In this document: positions 34,057-43,271 of the stretch, piece by piece
Layout: every line of letters starts with the position of its first letter
Position numbering within the stretch: position 1 is the first letter of the stretch
Assembly (NCBI GenBank): GCA_965205905.1
Contig: CBDBHZ010000007.1
Coordinates: 1 to 59,146 of the forward strand
Direction: 5' to 3'
From: JAHZMA01 sp965205905
Lineage (GTDB): Bacteria > Pseudomonadota > Alphaproteobacteria > JABAAW01 > JAHZMA01
Length of the DNA stretch: 59,146 bases
Made by a program: the position numbers and the translations under genes
Notes under the pieces: model-generated
What the model was told of the DNA's origin: nothing
The model's input: the letters and a program-made list of their open reading frames with translations, nothing else
Database searches by the model: none

Positions 34057-35055
34057 TTAGGTTTTGCTGAATTTACGGTATTGTTCGCGTAAAATAGCGG
34101 CGATACGGGTGGTATCATCAATCGATTTGCCCCAATTTGTCTCAATCTTGCCACGAAACGGACGGCAATAATCATTATCATACAGCCATTGATGGAAACG
34201 GTCAAAACGCCTTGATTTACCGGGTAATTGTAGCAAATAAACAGGCTTGCCCGTGAAAATGGCTTCGGAAATCATTGATACTGATTCCGCACTCACCAAA
34301 ATCGCATCAGCCTGTGCCAACATGCCAAAATAGGGGTTTTCGCTTGCCTCATCCCAAATATAGACATTTTTTTGATGTTGCAAATGATGCAAAAAAGCTT
34401 TTGATGCGCTAGCTGGCGTGCGCCGCGAGAATGAGAGCGCAATGCCATATTTTTTTGATAATTGCTTTAATTGCTTGCCCGCCGCATCAGCAACCGATTG
34501 CTCCATACGGTGCGACCGCCGATTGCCACCAATAAAAACTGATAATAAAGGGCGTGATAATTCAGGAAAAGAAAATTTTTGCGTTGCATCTTTCAATGTT
34601 TGCGCGGTAACGCGGTGCAATGAAGGCCCAGTGGGATAGACATTATCGCCAAACACGGTATCGTGATAGGAAGGAATCACCATATCAAAATGATGAAACG
34701 CAATCCGCGGATTATGGATATAGACCAAAAATATTTTATGAGGTTTTTTCTGTTTTAAGGCATGGGATTTAACCGCAAGCGCGGCAGCGATTGAGCGCCT
34801 GCCACAAGCGATGATAATATCAGGAAAAGGCGGGGATAATTTATCGCTGTTTTCATGCAAAACATGTAAACCTCCTAATTTTGCGGCAATATCACCCGTT
34901 AAAAACTTATAGAATTTCTTTAAGATGATTTTTTTAACCTCAAAATCAAAGCCGCTACTGGTCGCCAAGCCAACCGCCTGATTCACCATGCCGACCTCAC
35001 CGCTGGTGAGCACCCAGATTTTTGGATTTTGGCTATTATTATGCTTCTGTATCAT
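34057..35055 (-). CDS. ELM1/GtrOC-like family protein (DUF1022)
   Basis: 332 residues from the ATG at 35055; a longer frame starts inside rbfA. It belongs to the family named after plant mitochondrial fission factor ELM1, found in many Alphaproteobacteria and resembling a GT-B glycosyltransferase fold. Typical segments: IWVLTSGEVGMVNQAVGLA, DIIIACGRRSIAAALAVK, VYIHNPRIAFHHFDMVIPSYHD, LLSVFIGGNRRSHRM, and ADAILVSAESVSMISEAIFTGKPVYLL. The bacterial role is not established; an envelope-glycan role is possible. It overlaps the rbfA stop by 17 bases and closes the nusA-infB cluster. Convergent with rarA. Confidence 0.8.
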   Translation of the reverse strand: MIQKHNNSQNPKIWVLTSGEVGMVNQAVGLATSSGFDFEVKKIILKKFYKFLTGDIAAKLGGLHVLHENSDKLSPPFPDIIIACGRRSIAAALAVKSHALKQKKPHKIFLVYIHNPRIAFHHFDMVIPSYHDTVFGDNVYPTGPSLHRVTAQTLKDATQKFSFPELSRPLLSVFIGGNRRSHRMEQSVADAAGKQLKQLSKKYGIALSFSRRTPASASKAFLHHLQHQKNVYIWDEASENPYFGMLAQADAILVSAESVSMISEAIFTGKPVYLLQLPGKSRRFDRFHQWLYDNDYCRPFRGKIETNWGKSIDDTTRIAAILREQYRKFSKT

Positions 35056-35416
35056 GCTGCGGTTGATTTTGTTGAAGAAGCTGTTCGATTCTGCCACTTA
35101 TATCGTAGCTTTCGTCCCAGATGAAATTTAATCTTGGCACAAACCGCACCACCTTCGATACTGCTAATTCTTTCTTTAGCATTGGGGTTTCTTCTTTCAA
35201 TGCCTTCAGTAATTCATCACGGGTTTCTTTGGTGTAATGTTTGGCATTCAGCGGTAGAATAATCAGCGTGGCGTTTTTAAGGTCGGGGCTGATTTTCACC
35301 TGCATGATGCTGATATGGGTGTTTTGCAACAAAGGGGCACGCCACGAATAATCGCGTAAAATTTCAGCAAATTGATGGCGAATTGCCTCGCTAACCCGTA
35401 ATTGCCGTCTCATCAT
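35039..35416 (-). CDS. rbfA: 30S ribosome-binding factor A
   Basis: Ribosome maturation factor that binds 16S rRNA near helix 1 during late 30S assembly. 125 residues. The type II KH fold is seen through MMRRQLRVSEAIRHQFAEIL, ISIMQVKISPDLKNATLIILPL, and the C-terminal RFVPRLNFIWDESYDISGRIEQLL, which matches the family's LRFxPxLxFxxDxSxxxxxxIxxLL. It lies 16 bases after infB, in the usual infB-rbfA order. Confidence 0.93.
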   Translation of the reverse strand: MMRRQLRVSEAIRHQFAEILRDYSWRAPLLQNTHISIMQVKISPDLKNATLIILPLNAKHYTKETRDELLKALKEETPMLKKELAVSKVVRFVPRLNFIWDESYDISGRIEQLLQQNQPQHDTEA

Positions 35417-35432
35417 GCCCCACAGATTAAAT

Positions 35433-37808
35433 TTAGACGACTGGAATTAAAGTAACATCAAAGCATTCAATCCTATCGCCTGCTTTGATATCATCATAAT
35501 TTTCTAATGCAATGCCGCATTCCATACCGCTGGTAACATCTTTTACATCGTCTTTGAAGCGTTTCAACTGCTTCAGCGAGCCTTCGTAAATCACCACATC
35601 ATCGCGTAGCAAGCGAATTTTCATAGCGCGGCGCACCACACCTTCAGTTACCAAACAACCAGCAATTTTGCCTATTTTACTTACCGCAAACACTTCTTTA
35701 ACATCAGCATAACCAAGAAAAGTCTCTTTAATGGTGGGTGCTAATTTGCCCTTCAGCATTTTTTCTAAATCTTCCGCCATGTGATAAATCACTGAATAAT
35801 AGCGAATATCAACCTTTAGATTACTGGCACTGTTGCGCGCTTGGGCATTGGCGCGAACATTAAAGCCGATGATAAAGCCCGATACGGTATCGGCAAGCGA
35901 TATATCGGATTCGCTAATTGCGCCAACACCGCCATGCACGATTTTGATTTTAACCTCTTCCAAATTGGTTTTTAAGATGATGCTTTTCAAAGCTTCTAGC
36001 GAGCCATGCGTATCAGCTTTCACAATCACTGGAATTTCGGTGATGCTACCCGATTGAATCTGGCTAAACATATGGTCAACACCGCGTAACACTGGAACAG
36101 CATTTTTTTCTTGTAACTGTCTTTGCCTGTATTCGGCAATTTCACGCGCTTTGGCCTCGCTTTCCACCACATCAAAACGGTCGCCTGCCAATGGCAAGCC
36201 TTGCAAGCCAAGCACTTCAATCGCGCTTGCGGGTGGCACTGATTTATGGGTTTTGCCTGACTCATCTACTAAGGCGCGTACCCGTCCTGATTGGCCGCCT
36301 GCCACAAAAATATCGCCTTGTCGCAATGTGCCATTTTGAACCAGTAATGATGCCACATTACCGCGCCCTTTATCTAAGAAACTTTCAATCACCACGCCAT
36401 AGGCAACGCGGTCAGGGTTTGCGCCTAATTCGCATAATTCAGCTTGCAGTAAAATTGTTTCTAGCAATTTATCCATATTGATATTTTTTTCAGCCGATAT
36501 TTCAACATTTAGAACTTCGCCATTGAGTGATTCGACAATAATATTATGTTGTAGCAATTCATTATAAATTTTTGCAATATCGCAATTTTCTTTATCACTT
36601 TTGGTGATGGCAACAATCATCGGGATATTGGCAGCGCGGGCATGGTTGATAGATTCAACGGTTTGTTCGCGCACCCCATCATCAGCGGCAATCACCAAAA
36701 TCGCAATATCGGTGATATTGGCACCACGCGCACGCATGGCGGTGAAAGCCTCGTGTCCCGGTGTATCTAGGAATGTGATTTTCTGCCCTTTTAACTCAAC
36801 TTGATATGCGCCAATCGCCTGCGTGATACCGCCTGCTTCGCCTGCCGCCACGCTTGATTTACGGAAACTATCTAGCAAGGTGGTTTTGCCATGATCCACA
36901 TGCCCCATAATGCTGACAATCGGCGCACGGCTTTCACTATTTTCGCTATCATCTTCGGCAATCAAATGTTCTTCAACATCCGATTCGGCAACGCGTCTTA
37001 TTTTATGCCCAAATTCTGCCACAATCAGCTCGGCAGTATCGGCATCAATATGTTGCGCTGGGGTTACCAACACATCAATATTCATCAATGCTTTCACCAC
37101 ATCGCCCACCCTCTCTGCCATACGGTTGGCAAGCTCGGCAACGGTGATATTTTCTGGCACAATCACATCGCGGATAACTTTTTCGTTACTCTTTAATTTT
37201 TGCAAATTTTGTTGACGCTCTTTATCACGTGACCGTTTTAATGCCGCTAATGAACGTCCGCGTTCTTCCATCGAATCGCCATCATCATCGCTTTGGCTTA
37301 ACGCGGCTGTTACAGTCAATTTACCTTGTCTGCGTTTTTCATCACCTTTTAAGCGTAAGGTTTTCTTTTGCTTTTCTTGTTCTTTTTCTTTTTCGGCATT
37401 GCTGAAATTATTATCGGGCTTATTCACAGGAGTGAATTTTTTTGTCCGAACTTCTTTGGGTGCGCTTGCACCATCAGCCTCTGGCACAGTTTTACTAGGC
37501 GGTGCTGGCGGCGGTGCTGGTGGCTCGCTTCTTTTAATCACTTTCACTGCAAGATTTGGCAACTCATCTTTGGGTGTTTGTGTTTGATTCTGGGCATTAC
37601 GCAATGCTTCGGTGCGCCGTGCCATCTCCCCTTGCGACAAAGAAGATTTGCCGACCAATGCTTTTTTACCACGCGCAACCTTATGCTCTACCTGCACAGT
37701 CTTGCTGCGGCGGTTAGAAAAACTTTGCTTCACTTCAACGGGACGTGCCCCTTGCAGTGAGAGGGATAGTTTCTTGCGTTCTGGTTTGTTATCTGTCGTT
37801 TCGCTCAT
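35433..37808 (-). CDS. infB: Translation initiation factor IF-2
   Basis: GTPase that positions fMet-tRNA on the 30S subunit. 791 residues. A long basic N-terminal region with an IF2-N helix (LVGKSSLSQGEMARRTEAL) and a Pro-rich stretch (PPAPPPAPPS) precedes the second IF2-N domain (IVPENITVAELANRMAERV). The G domain carries MGHVDHGKTTLLDS (G1), DTPGHEAF (G3) and AITKSDKEN (G4 variant; TKSD rather than NKxD). Domains II-IV follow, with VKADTHGSLEALKSII and a C-terminal tRNA-binding barrel. The ATG shares one base with the ylxR stop. Confidence 0.96.
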   Translation of the reverse strand: MSETTDNKPERKKLSLSLQGARPVEVKQSFSNRRSKTVQVEHKVARGKKALVGKSSLSQGEMARRTEALRNAQNQTQTPKDELPNLAVKVIKRSEPPAPPPAPPSKTVPEADGASAPKEVRTKKFTPVNKPDNNFSNAEKEKEQEKQKKTLRLKGDEKRRQGKLTVTAALSQSDDDGDSMEERGRSLAALKRSRDKERQQNLQKLKSNEKVIRDVIVPENITVAELANRMAERVGDVVKALMNIDVLVTPAQHIDADTAELIVAEFGHKIRRVAESDVEEHLIAEDDSENSESRAPIVSIMGHVDHGKTTLLDSFRKSSVAAGEAGGITQAIGAYQVELKGQKITFLDTPGHEAFTAMRARGANITDIAILVIAADDGVREQTVESINHARAANIPMIVAITKSDKENCDIAKIYNELLQHNIIVESLNGEVLNVEISAEKNINMDKLLETILLQAELCELGANPDRVAYGVVIESFLDKGRGNVASLLVQNGTLRQGDIFVAGGQSGRVRALVDESGKTHKSVPPASAIEVLGLQGLPLAGDRFDVVESEAKAREIAEYRQRQLQEKNAVPVLRGVDHMFSQIQSGSITEIPVIVKADTHGSLEALKSIILKTNLEEVKIKIVHGGVGAISESDISLADTVSGFIIGFNVRANAQARNSASNLKVDIRYYSVIYHMAEDLEKMLKGKLAPTIKETFLGYADVKEVFAVSKIGKIAGCLVTEGVVRRAMKIRLLRDDVVIYEGSLKQLKRFKDDVKDVTSGMECGIALENYDDIKAGDRIECFDVTLIPVV

Positions 37809-38548
37809 TATTTCATCACTTGTTTGTTATCTGCTTCATTTACCAGCAAATATTTATTGATAAGAGGCAGTAATTTTTGCATCAAACCACCATCAACCGT
37901 TAATAGGAATGATACATTAGCACGGTTAAAACTATCACAGCCAATTTGTTCTGGCAAATTTTCGATAACCTCAACATTACTTGATTCTGCCAGTCTAATG
38001 ATTTTTTGTCCATCTTGCAATGCTGATATAGGCTTCATTGCCAGTAAAAATGCTTTTTTATGGGTATTTTTAGCATTTTGTAGCCAAATCGTGATTTTAT
38101 CCTTACCTTGCAGGGCCTGACCCGCCCGTCGCATCAGACTTAATGTTTGCGTTATCTGACGTAATAAGGCTTGGGTAAACACAGAAGCAAGCGGTGTTGG
38201 CATATCCACTTTGGTTTGATAGATTTTTTGCGCCTTTTTAATCAGTTGCTTATCAGCCAATGCCAAAATATCGGGATTGGGGGCTATCCAAATGCTCCGC
38301 CCCGGTAATTTTTCGGCAACATCAGGGGTAAGGATATTATCTGGCGATAACACCAACCGCAATAATTTTGATTTGGGCAATGATTGATTAGATATGATAC
38401 AGCGCCTAAGATGGGCTTCTTCCAACACATTATTTTCCACCATAGGGGATGCTGCTGCTGATAGATTGTCATTACTATCAGCATTGCCATCATCAACCAC
38501 GCGGTAAGCGTTACGGTTGGCACGCATTTTATGTGTTGTTCTTATCAT
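37808..38548 (-). CDS. YlxR domain plus L7Ae-like RNA-binding protein
   Basis: 246 residues with two RNA-binding modules. Residues about 50-110 form a YlxR (DUF448) domain: HLRRCIISNQSLPKSKLLRLVL followed by VAEKLPGRSIWIAP (the hallmark GRG/GRSxW block). The second half resembles the L7Ae/L30e fold: SLMRRAGQALQGKDKITIW, HKKAFLLAMKPISALQDGQKII and the closing helix. The fusion is a common alphaproteobacterial arrangement between nusA and infB. Its role is unclear; it probably binds rRNA or tRNA-like structures or modulates transcription with NusA. About 45 non-conserved residues precede the YlxR domain, so the true start may be internal. Confidence 0.86.
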   Translation of the reverse strand: MIRTTHKMRANRNAYRVVDDGNADSNDNLSAAASPMVENNVLEEAHLRRCIISNQSLPKSKLLRLVLSPDNILTPDVAEKLPGRSIWIAPNPDILALADKQLIKKAQKIYQTKVDMPTPLASVFTQALLRQITQTLSLMRRAGQALQGKDKITIWLQNAKNTHKKAFLLAMKPISALQDGQKIIRLAESSNVEVIENLPEQIGCDSFNRANVSFLLTVDGGLMQKLLPLINKYLLVNEADNKQVMK

Positions 38549-38554
38549 TGTTAT

Positions 38555-40198
38555 CTATTCTTTTGCCTCATCTGTGGCAGTAACATCTGGCTCTGATGGG
38601 GCTTCAGCTGGAGCTTCAACTGTTGCTTCTGTGGCAACTGTTTCAGCATCAGCATCAGCTTCTGTTTCCTCTTCCTCAACTGGCTCAGGCTCAATCCAAC
38701 CCATTTGAATCCTTGCATTGGTTATCATCTCTGCGGCTTTTTTGGCGGGAAATTTCAAACCCTTAAACAGTGAATCATCTGCGCCATAAAGCTCATCAGC
38801 CGCTAAATCGGCAAAATCTTCTAAACTGCAAACTGAATTTTCCCCCAATATTACCAGCATCTCATGTTTAAGACCTTCAAAACCAATCAAATCCTTTTTC
38901 ATTTTCAATTTCTTCATCTCAGCCGCTTGTTTTTCGCGCAAGATTTCTAAAGATTGTTGCGCGCGATTTTGCAATTCGCCCGCCAAACCTTCATCAAAAC
39001 CTTTGATTGCCGATAATTCTTCTAATGGACTATCGATAATCTCTTCAATATCATGAAAACCTTCAGCAACCAACAGACGCGCAATCACATCATCAACATC
39101 AAGCTGTTCCATGAATAATTGACTGCGTTGCGAAAATTCTAATTCGCGCCGTTCGGCATCTTGGGCTTCGGTAAGAATATCAATATCAACATCGGTGATT
39201 TGGGTGGCAAGCCGCACATTCTGCCCACGCCTGCCAATCGCTTGCGAAAGCTGGTCTTCTGGCACAACCACATCTAGCTTGCCTGTATTTTCATCAATCA
39301 CAACTTTGGTGATTTCAGCAGGCGCAAGCGTGTTGACAATATAAGTAACAATATCTTCAGAATAGGGGATAATATCTATTTTCTCGCCCTGCAATTCCGA
39401 TACCACCGCTTGCACGCGTGAGCCACGCATCCCAACACATGCGCCCACAGGGTCGATGGAAGGGTCGTTAGAAATCACTGATATTTTGGCACGGCTACCC
39501 GGGTCGCGCGCGCAGTTGATAATCTGCACCACACCATCATAGACTTCTGGCACTTCTTGGCGGAATAATTTGACCATAAATTGATTATGGGTGCGTGATA
39601 AAAACACTTGCGGTCCACGATTTTCGCGCTTTACCGAATAGATATAAGCTAAAATTCTATCACCACGTTTGAAATGTTCGCGCCCAATCAGCTCGTTACG
39701 GCGCAGTAAACCTTCGGCATTATTACCCAAATCGATAATTAAATTGCCATATTCAACACGCTTAACGATACGGCTGGTAATTTCGCCTACTTTATCGATA
39801 AATTCTTCATATTGCTTGTCGCGTTCAGCATCGCGGACTTTCTGCACAATGATTTGCTTGGCAGATTGCACGCCAATCCGTCCGAAATCGATGGGGGGTA
39901 ACGAATCGCGAATAAAATTACCGGCTTCTAATGATTTATCAATTTTACGCGCATCAACAAGTAAGATTTGGGTTTGGGTATCTTCTAATTCGCCTACCAC
40001 TTCGCGAAAGCGTTGCATGGTAATTTCGCCATTGCGGCGGTCGATAAAGGCGCGAATATCTAAACCTAACCCATATTTATTGCGTCCTGCTTTTTGTATC
40101 GCCAATTCTAAGGCTTCAAACACATGCTCGCGGTCGATATTTTTTTCTTGCGCGACTGTTTCTACCACTAATAAGATTTCATTCTTTAAGACTACCAT
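38555..40198 (-). CDS. nusA: Transcription termination/antitermination protein NusA
   Basis: Binds RNA polymerase and nascent RNA to control pausing, termination and antitermination. 547 residues: N-terminal polymerase-binding domain (EILLVVETVAQEKNIDREHVFEALE), S1 domain (EGLLRRNELIGREHFKRGDRILAYIY), KH1 and KH2 domains (DPVGACVGMRGSRVQAVV and QLSQAIGRRGQNVRLA). C-terminal helix-hairpin-helix AR repeats follow (LLVAEGFHDIEEIID, LAADELYGAD) and then an acidic, Ala/Glu-rich tail (EEEETEADADAE). Its start overlaps the rimP end by 20 bases. Confidence 0.96.
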   Translation of the reverse strand: MVVLKNEILLVVETVAQEKNIDREHVFEALELAIQKAGRNKYGLGLDIRAFIDRRNGEITMQRFREVVGELEDTQTQILLVDARKIDKSLEAGNFIRDSLPPIDFGRIGVQSAKQIIVQKVRDAERDKQYEEFIDKVGEITSRIVKRVEYGNLIIDLGNNAEGLLRRNELIGREHFKRGDRILAYIYSVKRENRGPQVFLSRTHNQFMVKLFRQEVPEVYDGVVQIINCARDPGSRAKISVISNDPSIDPVGACVGMRGSRVQAVVSELQGEKIDIIPYSEDIVTYIVNTLAPAEITKVVIDENTGKLDVVVPEDQLSQAIGRRGQNVRLATQITDVDIDILTEAQDAERRELEFSQRSQLFMEQLDVDDVIARLLVAEGFHDIEEIIDSPLEELSAIKGFDEGLAGELQNRAQQSLEILREKQAAEMKKLKMKKDLIGFEGLKHEMLVILGENSVCSLEDFADLAADELYGADDSLFKGLKFPAKKAAEMITNARIQMGWIEPEPVEEEETEADADAETVATEATVEAPAEAPSEPDVTATDEAKE

Positions 40199-40844
40199 TC
40201 ATCTCTTCCTTATGAGTATTTTTATGCAATAATGCATCGGTTAATTTAAGCTTCGCCGCCCTTAGCTGGCTGATAGCAATGGAAACGGAATCATCACCAA
40301 TGCGAATACTGATAATATCATCAGTCACATTTTCCAAATATCCGCTGAATTTACGCTGTTGCTGGGTGCCGATAGCTATCGTATCTAGCAACTCAATCTT
40401 TACCTCATCACCAATATGGTTGGTAAAATCTTGCAAATGGGTGAGGGGACGGTCGATGCCTGCGGAAGAAATTTCTAGCCGATAACGCTTATCAATCGGG
40501 TCTTCCACATCTAAAATCGCCGAAACAGCATGGCTGGCTTCACTGCAATCATCAATGGTAACGGTGCTACCATCAAGGTTTTCAATCATAATCTGTAGGC
40601 TAGGCGTGGAATCAAGCCGCACCCGCACCAACATTTTGCCCATATCATATAAAGGTAAGGCAATCATTTGCGCGATTTTAAGTGTTAAAGGATGGTAACA
40701 GCTCACCAAATCGGGTTGCTGTAGCACATAGGCTAGAATTGCCTTATCATTATCTCTGGCATTACTTTTGGTATCAGCATCTTTGGCAGGCAGTGTATGC
40801 ACATGTTGTGCTTCTGTTTGCGTATCTGTCGTCTCTGCTATCAT
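40179..40844 (-). CDS. rimP: Ribosome maturation factor RimP
   Basis: Needed for 30S maturation. 221 residues, longer than the usual 150-180 because of an N-terminal extension (about 40 residues) and a C-terminal extension. The core shows MLVRVRLDSTPSLQIMIEN (in part), VTIDDCSEASHAVSAILDVEDPI and YRLEISSAGIDRPLTHLQDF, where LExSSPGxDRPL is the hallmark; here SSAGIDRPL. The C-terminal SH3-like part follows (GDEVKIELL, FSGYLENVTDDIISI). First gene of rimP-nusA-ylxR-infB-rbfA. Confidence 0.9.
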   Translation of the reverse strand: MIAETTDTQTEAQHVHTLPAKDADTKSNARDNDKAILAYVLQQPDLVSCYHPLTLKIAQMIALPLYDMGKMLVRVRLDSTPSLQIMIENLDGSTVTIDDCSEASHAVSAILDVEDPIDKRYRLEISSAGIDRPLTHLQDFTNHIGDEVKIELLDTIAIGTQQQRKFSGYLENVTDDIISIRIGDDSVSIAISQLRAAKLKLTDALLHKNTHKEEMNGSLKE

Positions 40845-40885
40845 TTGCTCATCATCTTTATGACTTATTATTTCTTGTGGCCATT

Positions 40886-40914
40886 AAAAAAGGCGGGGCA
40901 AGCCCACCTTTTTT
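40886..40914 (-). terminator. Bidirectional intrinsic terminator
   Basis: AAAAAAGGCGGGG, loop CAAG, CCCACCTTTTTT. The stem is about 12 bp with one C-A mismatch and has an A run on one side and a T run on the other, so it can act in both directions. It lies downstream of the DyP peroxidase gene, which it should terminate, and upstream of rimP, insulating the ribosomal cluster. Confidence 0.8.
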
Positions 40915-41018
40915 GAAAGGAAATATTTTTATTAAATCTATTAAACACTATTTTATAACTAGAATCAAGTTTTTTGTTGCTAATCAGCAAATAATCCTAA
41001 TTTTCGGCAAAATAATGC

Positions 41019-42620
41019 TCATGTTGGGTCAATCAAACCTTCTGCAATACGGCGTAACGCGGTCAGCGATGGAATGAAGAAATATTCACCGCCACGCGTT
41101 TCCACAAAACGTGGGATAGCACTGCAGAAGAAAGGCGGTTTATCACCTTTTGGGTCGTTTTGAACAACCATCTTGCCACCATCTGCTGGCTGATTGCCGA
41201 TGATAGGGTCTTTATCGTTGGATAGCTTAAAATCATTGCCATAATTTGCCCATTGCTGTTGCACAAATTCAAACTGCCCCTTGATAGAGCTATTAATCGC
41301 CATAAAAATAATGCCATGATTGCCATCATCAGTATAGTCATCTGTATTTTTTGCTGCCCCATAGGGAAGCCCGCGCCTTAAAATGCGTCGCCTATCGGCA
41401 AGCGCGCTGGGCGTATGAAAAGCATTTTTATTACCATATTCTAGCGCACTACGTGGATTCATGCGATGAATATGCGCCCCTACAGGACATTTACCACTGT
41501 TATCATAATCAAAGCCCCGCCGTTTATCTTTCAGAGCCTCATATTCCTTGCGCGCCTGTTCGCGTTCATTATCTTTCGCATTTTGCATTTTTACGCGCGC
41601 TTCACCTAAAGCTTTGATAAATTCATCCGCCTCTGCTTCGGTAGGAAAAAGCGCAAGCGGTGCCCCATTGCGCCATCGCCCAACAAATTTTGCCGCTAAT
41701 GCTTCGGCGCCACCTTCATATTTTTCACCCGCTTTTGTGACGTAATTGTTAAATGAACCAACATTTTGGTGCAATTTGCGATACACCATATAAGTGCCAT
41801 TAAGTCCTAATAAACGCGGCAGAGGTGCAGATTCGGGATAGCCAAACCCTTCATCACGATGCCCTAATATAAATTCACCTGTTTCCAGTTGTTTCCAGCC
41901 ATCCAAACTATCAGCAGGCTTATTGGTGCGCTTGCCATTGCCCAATAAGGGTGTTTGCGAGCCTTTGAAGCTAGGCTCACCAATACCATCAACAAAATTA
42001 AAATGTTCGCGTGGGGTTGCTTCACCATCTTTGACTAAAGCAGCGGCAGATTGATAATCATATGGTTTACCATCTTCGCCGATATGCCCTGTAAGCAAGG
42101 TAACTCCTTTTTCACTGGCAGCAACAAATTCAAGTATTTGCTGATAGCGGTCCTCAATTTCTTTCACCGATACGCCATTGATAGATACCCAACAATGCAC
42201 ATCATTTTGCCAGACGGGGTCCCAATGTTTGGGTGCGCTTGCCAAATTATCACCTAAAATATCACGTCTTTCTTTCATGCCCATTGCAAATTCGGCAGGA
42301 AAACTTTGCAGAGATATGCGCGGCAATCCTAAATTTTTCAAACCCTGATAGCTAAAAGCGATATTGGTTGTTACTTTTGGTATTGCGATTTTGCTATCGG
42401 GCGCGTTGCTCGTTTTTGAATTTTCCTCCTTTGGTTTTTTCTCCTTTGGTTTTTCCCACGGACTGGCATTGGTAACAAGCGGCACAATTTTTTTAATAAA
42501 ACCGCAGGCTTTATCTACATCGTGAAATTCAAAAAACACATAGCGCGCGAATGGAAAACCAAAACGGCCATAGGCTTTAAGCAAATTGCCTTGAATATCA
42601 TATACATCTAATTTTGTCAT
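41019..42620 (-). CDS. DyP-type heme peroxidase
   Basis: 533 residues, dye-decolourising peroxidase family: heme enzymes with two ferredoxin-like (dimeric alpha+beta barrel) domains. The distal GxxDG motif is NFVDGIGEPSFKG (about residue 215) with the catalytic Asp. The proximal heme-ligand His is in CPVGAHIHRMNPRSAL (about 385), followed by RRRILRRGLPYG with the distal Arg region. The first domain begins with a strand FARYVFFEFHD. No signal peptide, so probably cytoplasmic unless exported another way. A Lys/Glu-rich insertion (KPKEKKPKEENSKTSN) lies near residue 60. It is the last gene of a three-gene operon, 3 bases after its neighbour. The natural reductant is unknown. Confidence 0.9.
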   Translation of the reverse strand: MTKLDVYDIQGNLLKAYGRFGFPFARYVFFEFHDVDKACGFIKKIVPLVTNASPWEKPKEKKPKEENSKTSNAPDSKIAIPKVTTNIAFSYQGLKNLGLPRISLQSFPAEFAMGMKERRDILGDNLASAPKHWDPVWQNDVHCWVSINGVSVKEIEDRYQQILEFVAASEKGVTLLTGHIGEDGKPYDYQSAAALVKDGEATPREHFNFVDGIGEPSFKGSQTPLLGNGKRTNKPADSLDGWKQLETGEFILGHRDEGFGYPESAPLPRLLGLNGTYMVYRKLHQNVGSFNNYVTKAGEKYEGGAEALAAKFVGRWRNGAPLALFPTEAEADEFIKALGEARVKMQNAKDNEREQARKEYEALKDKRRGFDYDNSGKCPVGAHIHRMNPRSALEYGNKNAFHTPSALADRRRILRRGLPYGAAKNTDDYTDDGNHGIIFMAINSSIKGQFEFVQQQWANYGNDFKLSNDKDPIIGNQPADGGKMVVQNDPKGDKPPFFCSAIPRFVETRGGEYFFIPSLTALRRIAEGLIDPT

Positions 42621-42623
42621 GAT

Positions 42624-43271
42624 TCACTCCTCAGGAATGTGACTAACACCCGCAGGCCATGATGGCGCTTGAAGATTTGCAGGTTGCGTCAATTTAATAA
42701 ATTTCTTAAATTCTGCCTGTAATTCGGCAGGTTCTTTATCTTGATTGGCATGGACAAATTTTGAAAATGACTGTTTTAGATAAAGTGCTTTTAATTGTTG
42801 TTCCAGTGATTCATCGGTAGAACCATTAAAAGCAAAGGTGGTTTTAATCTGGCATTTTTTGATATATTTAACAAAATCATCTTGATTGTTGACCTTATCA
42901 AACCCGACGCAATACGTCCATATCTCACGAATATCAGTGTCAATCTTTTGCCACGCCCCGCGCAGATATTCATCTAAATTGCCACCATGAAAAGTCAGTA
43001 ACAAAGCCAAATAAGAAGATTTTAAATGCTCTTCCAATTTTGGGTCTTCATATTTAGAAAGACCACTAGAATTGTAAGGATTATAAAAAACATCATTTAA
43101 GATATATAAGCGGCAAAAATAAGTGTTAGGCACTTTTGCCCATGGGCTTTTCTCGTTTAAAGGTAGCGCGTCTAACTTTTTTCTGATTAAGAAATTATAG
43201 GATTCACCATCTAAATCCCCATTTTTAATAGGCGATAATACAGTCAATGCCCAATTACGATTATATGGCAT
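42624..43271 (-). CDS. Hypothetical protein B of the DyP operon (possible ferredoxin-like fold)
   Basis: 215 residues, no named family. It opens with NWALTVLSPIKNG, then has VPNTYFCRLYILND and SSYLALLLTFHGGNLDEYLRGAW. These match, position for position, blocks in the upstream gene (LIHYARWVIIKP; YSYMIFESNFDGSWAQYVDSF), and the first also resembles the DyP peroxidase's FARYVFFEF. A shared dimeric alpha+beta barrel ancestry is therefore inferred. No signal peptide or membrane segment. The start at 43271 is set by AAAGGAA 6 bases upstream; it overlaps the upstream stop by 11 bases and precedes the peroxidase by 3, so the three products are made together and may act on one substrate. Confidence 0.7.
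   Translation of the reverse strand: MPYNRNWALTVLSPIKNGDLDGESYNFLIRKKLDALPLNEKSPWAKVPNTYFCRLYILNDVFYNPYNSSGLSKYEDPKLEEHLKSSYLALLLTFHGGNLDEYLRGAWQKIDTDIREIWTYCVGFDKVNNQDDFVKYIKKCQIKTTFAFNGSTDESLEQQLKALYLKQSFSKFVHANQDKEPAELQAEFKKFIKLTQPANLQAPSWPAGVSHIPEE

Noticed and set aside
36191..37760. Plus-strand frames opposite infB, up to 130 residues
   Set aside because: Cysteine- and phenylalanine-rich antisense products of a conserved gene; not credible.
39669..40232. 187-residue plus-strand frame opposite nusA
   Set aside because: Long but antisense to a conserved gene and rich in Ser/Arg as expected from reverse reading; no recognisable domain.
41351..41745. Plus-strand frames opposite the DyP peroxidase
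   Set aside because: Shadow frames without domain or start signals.
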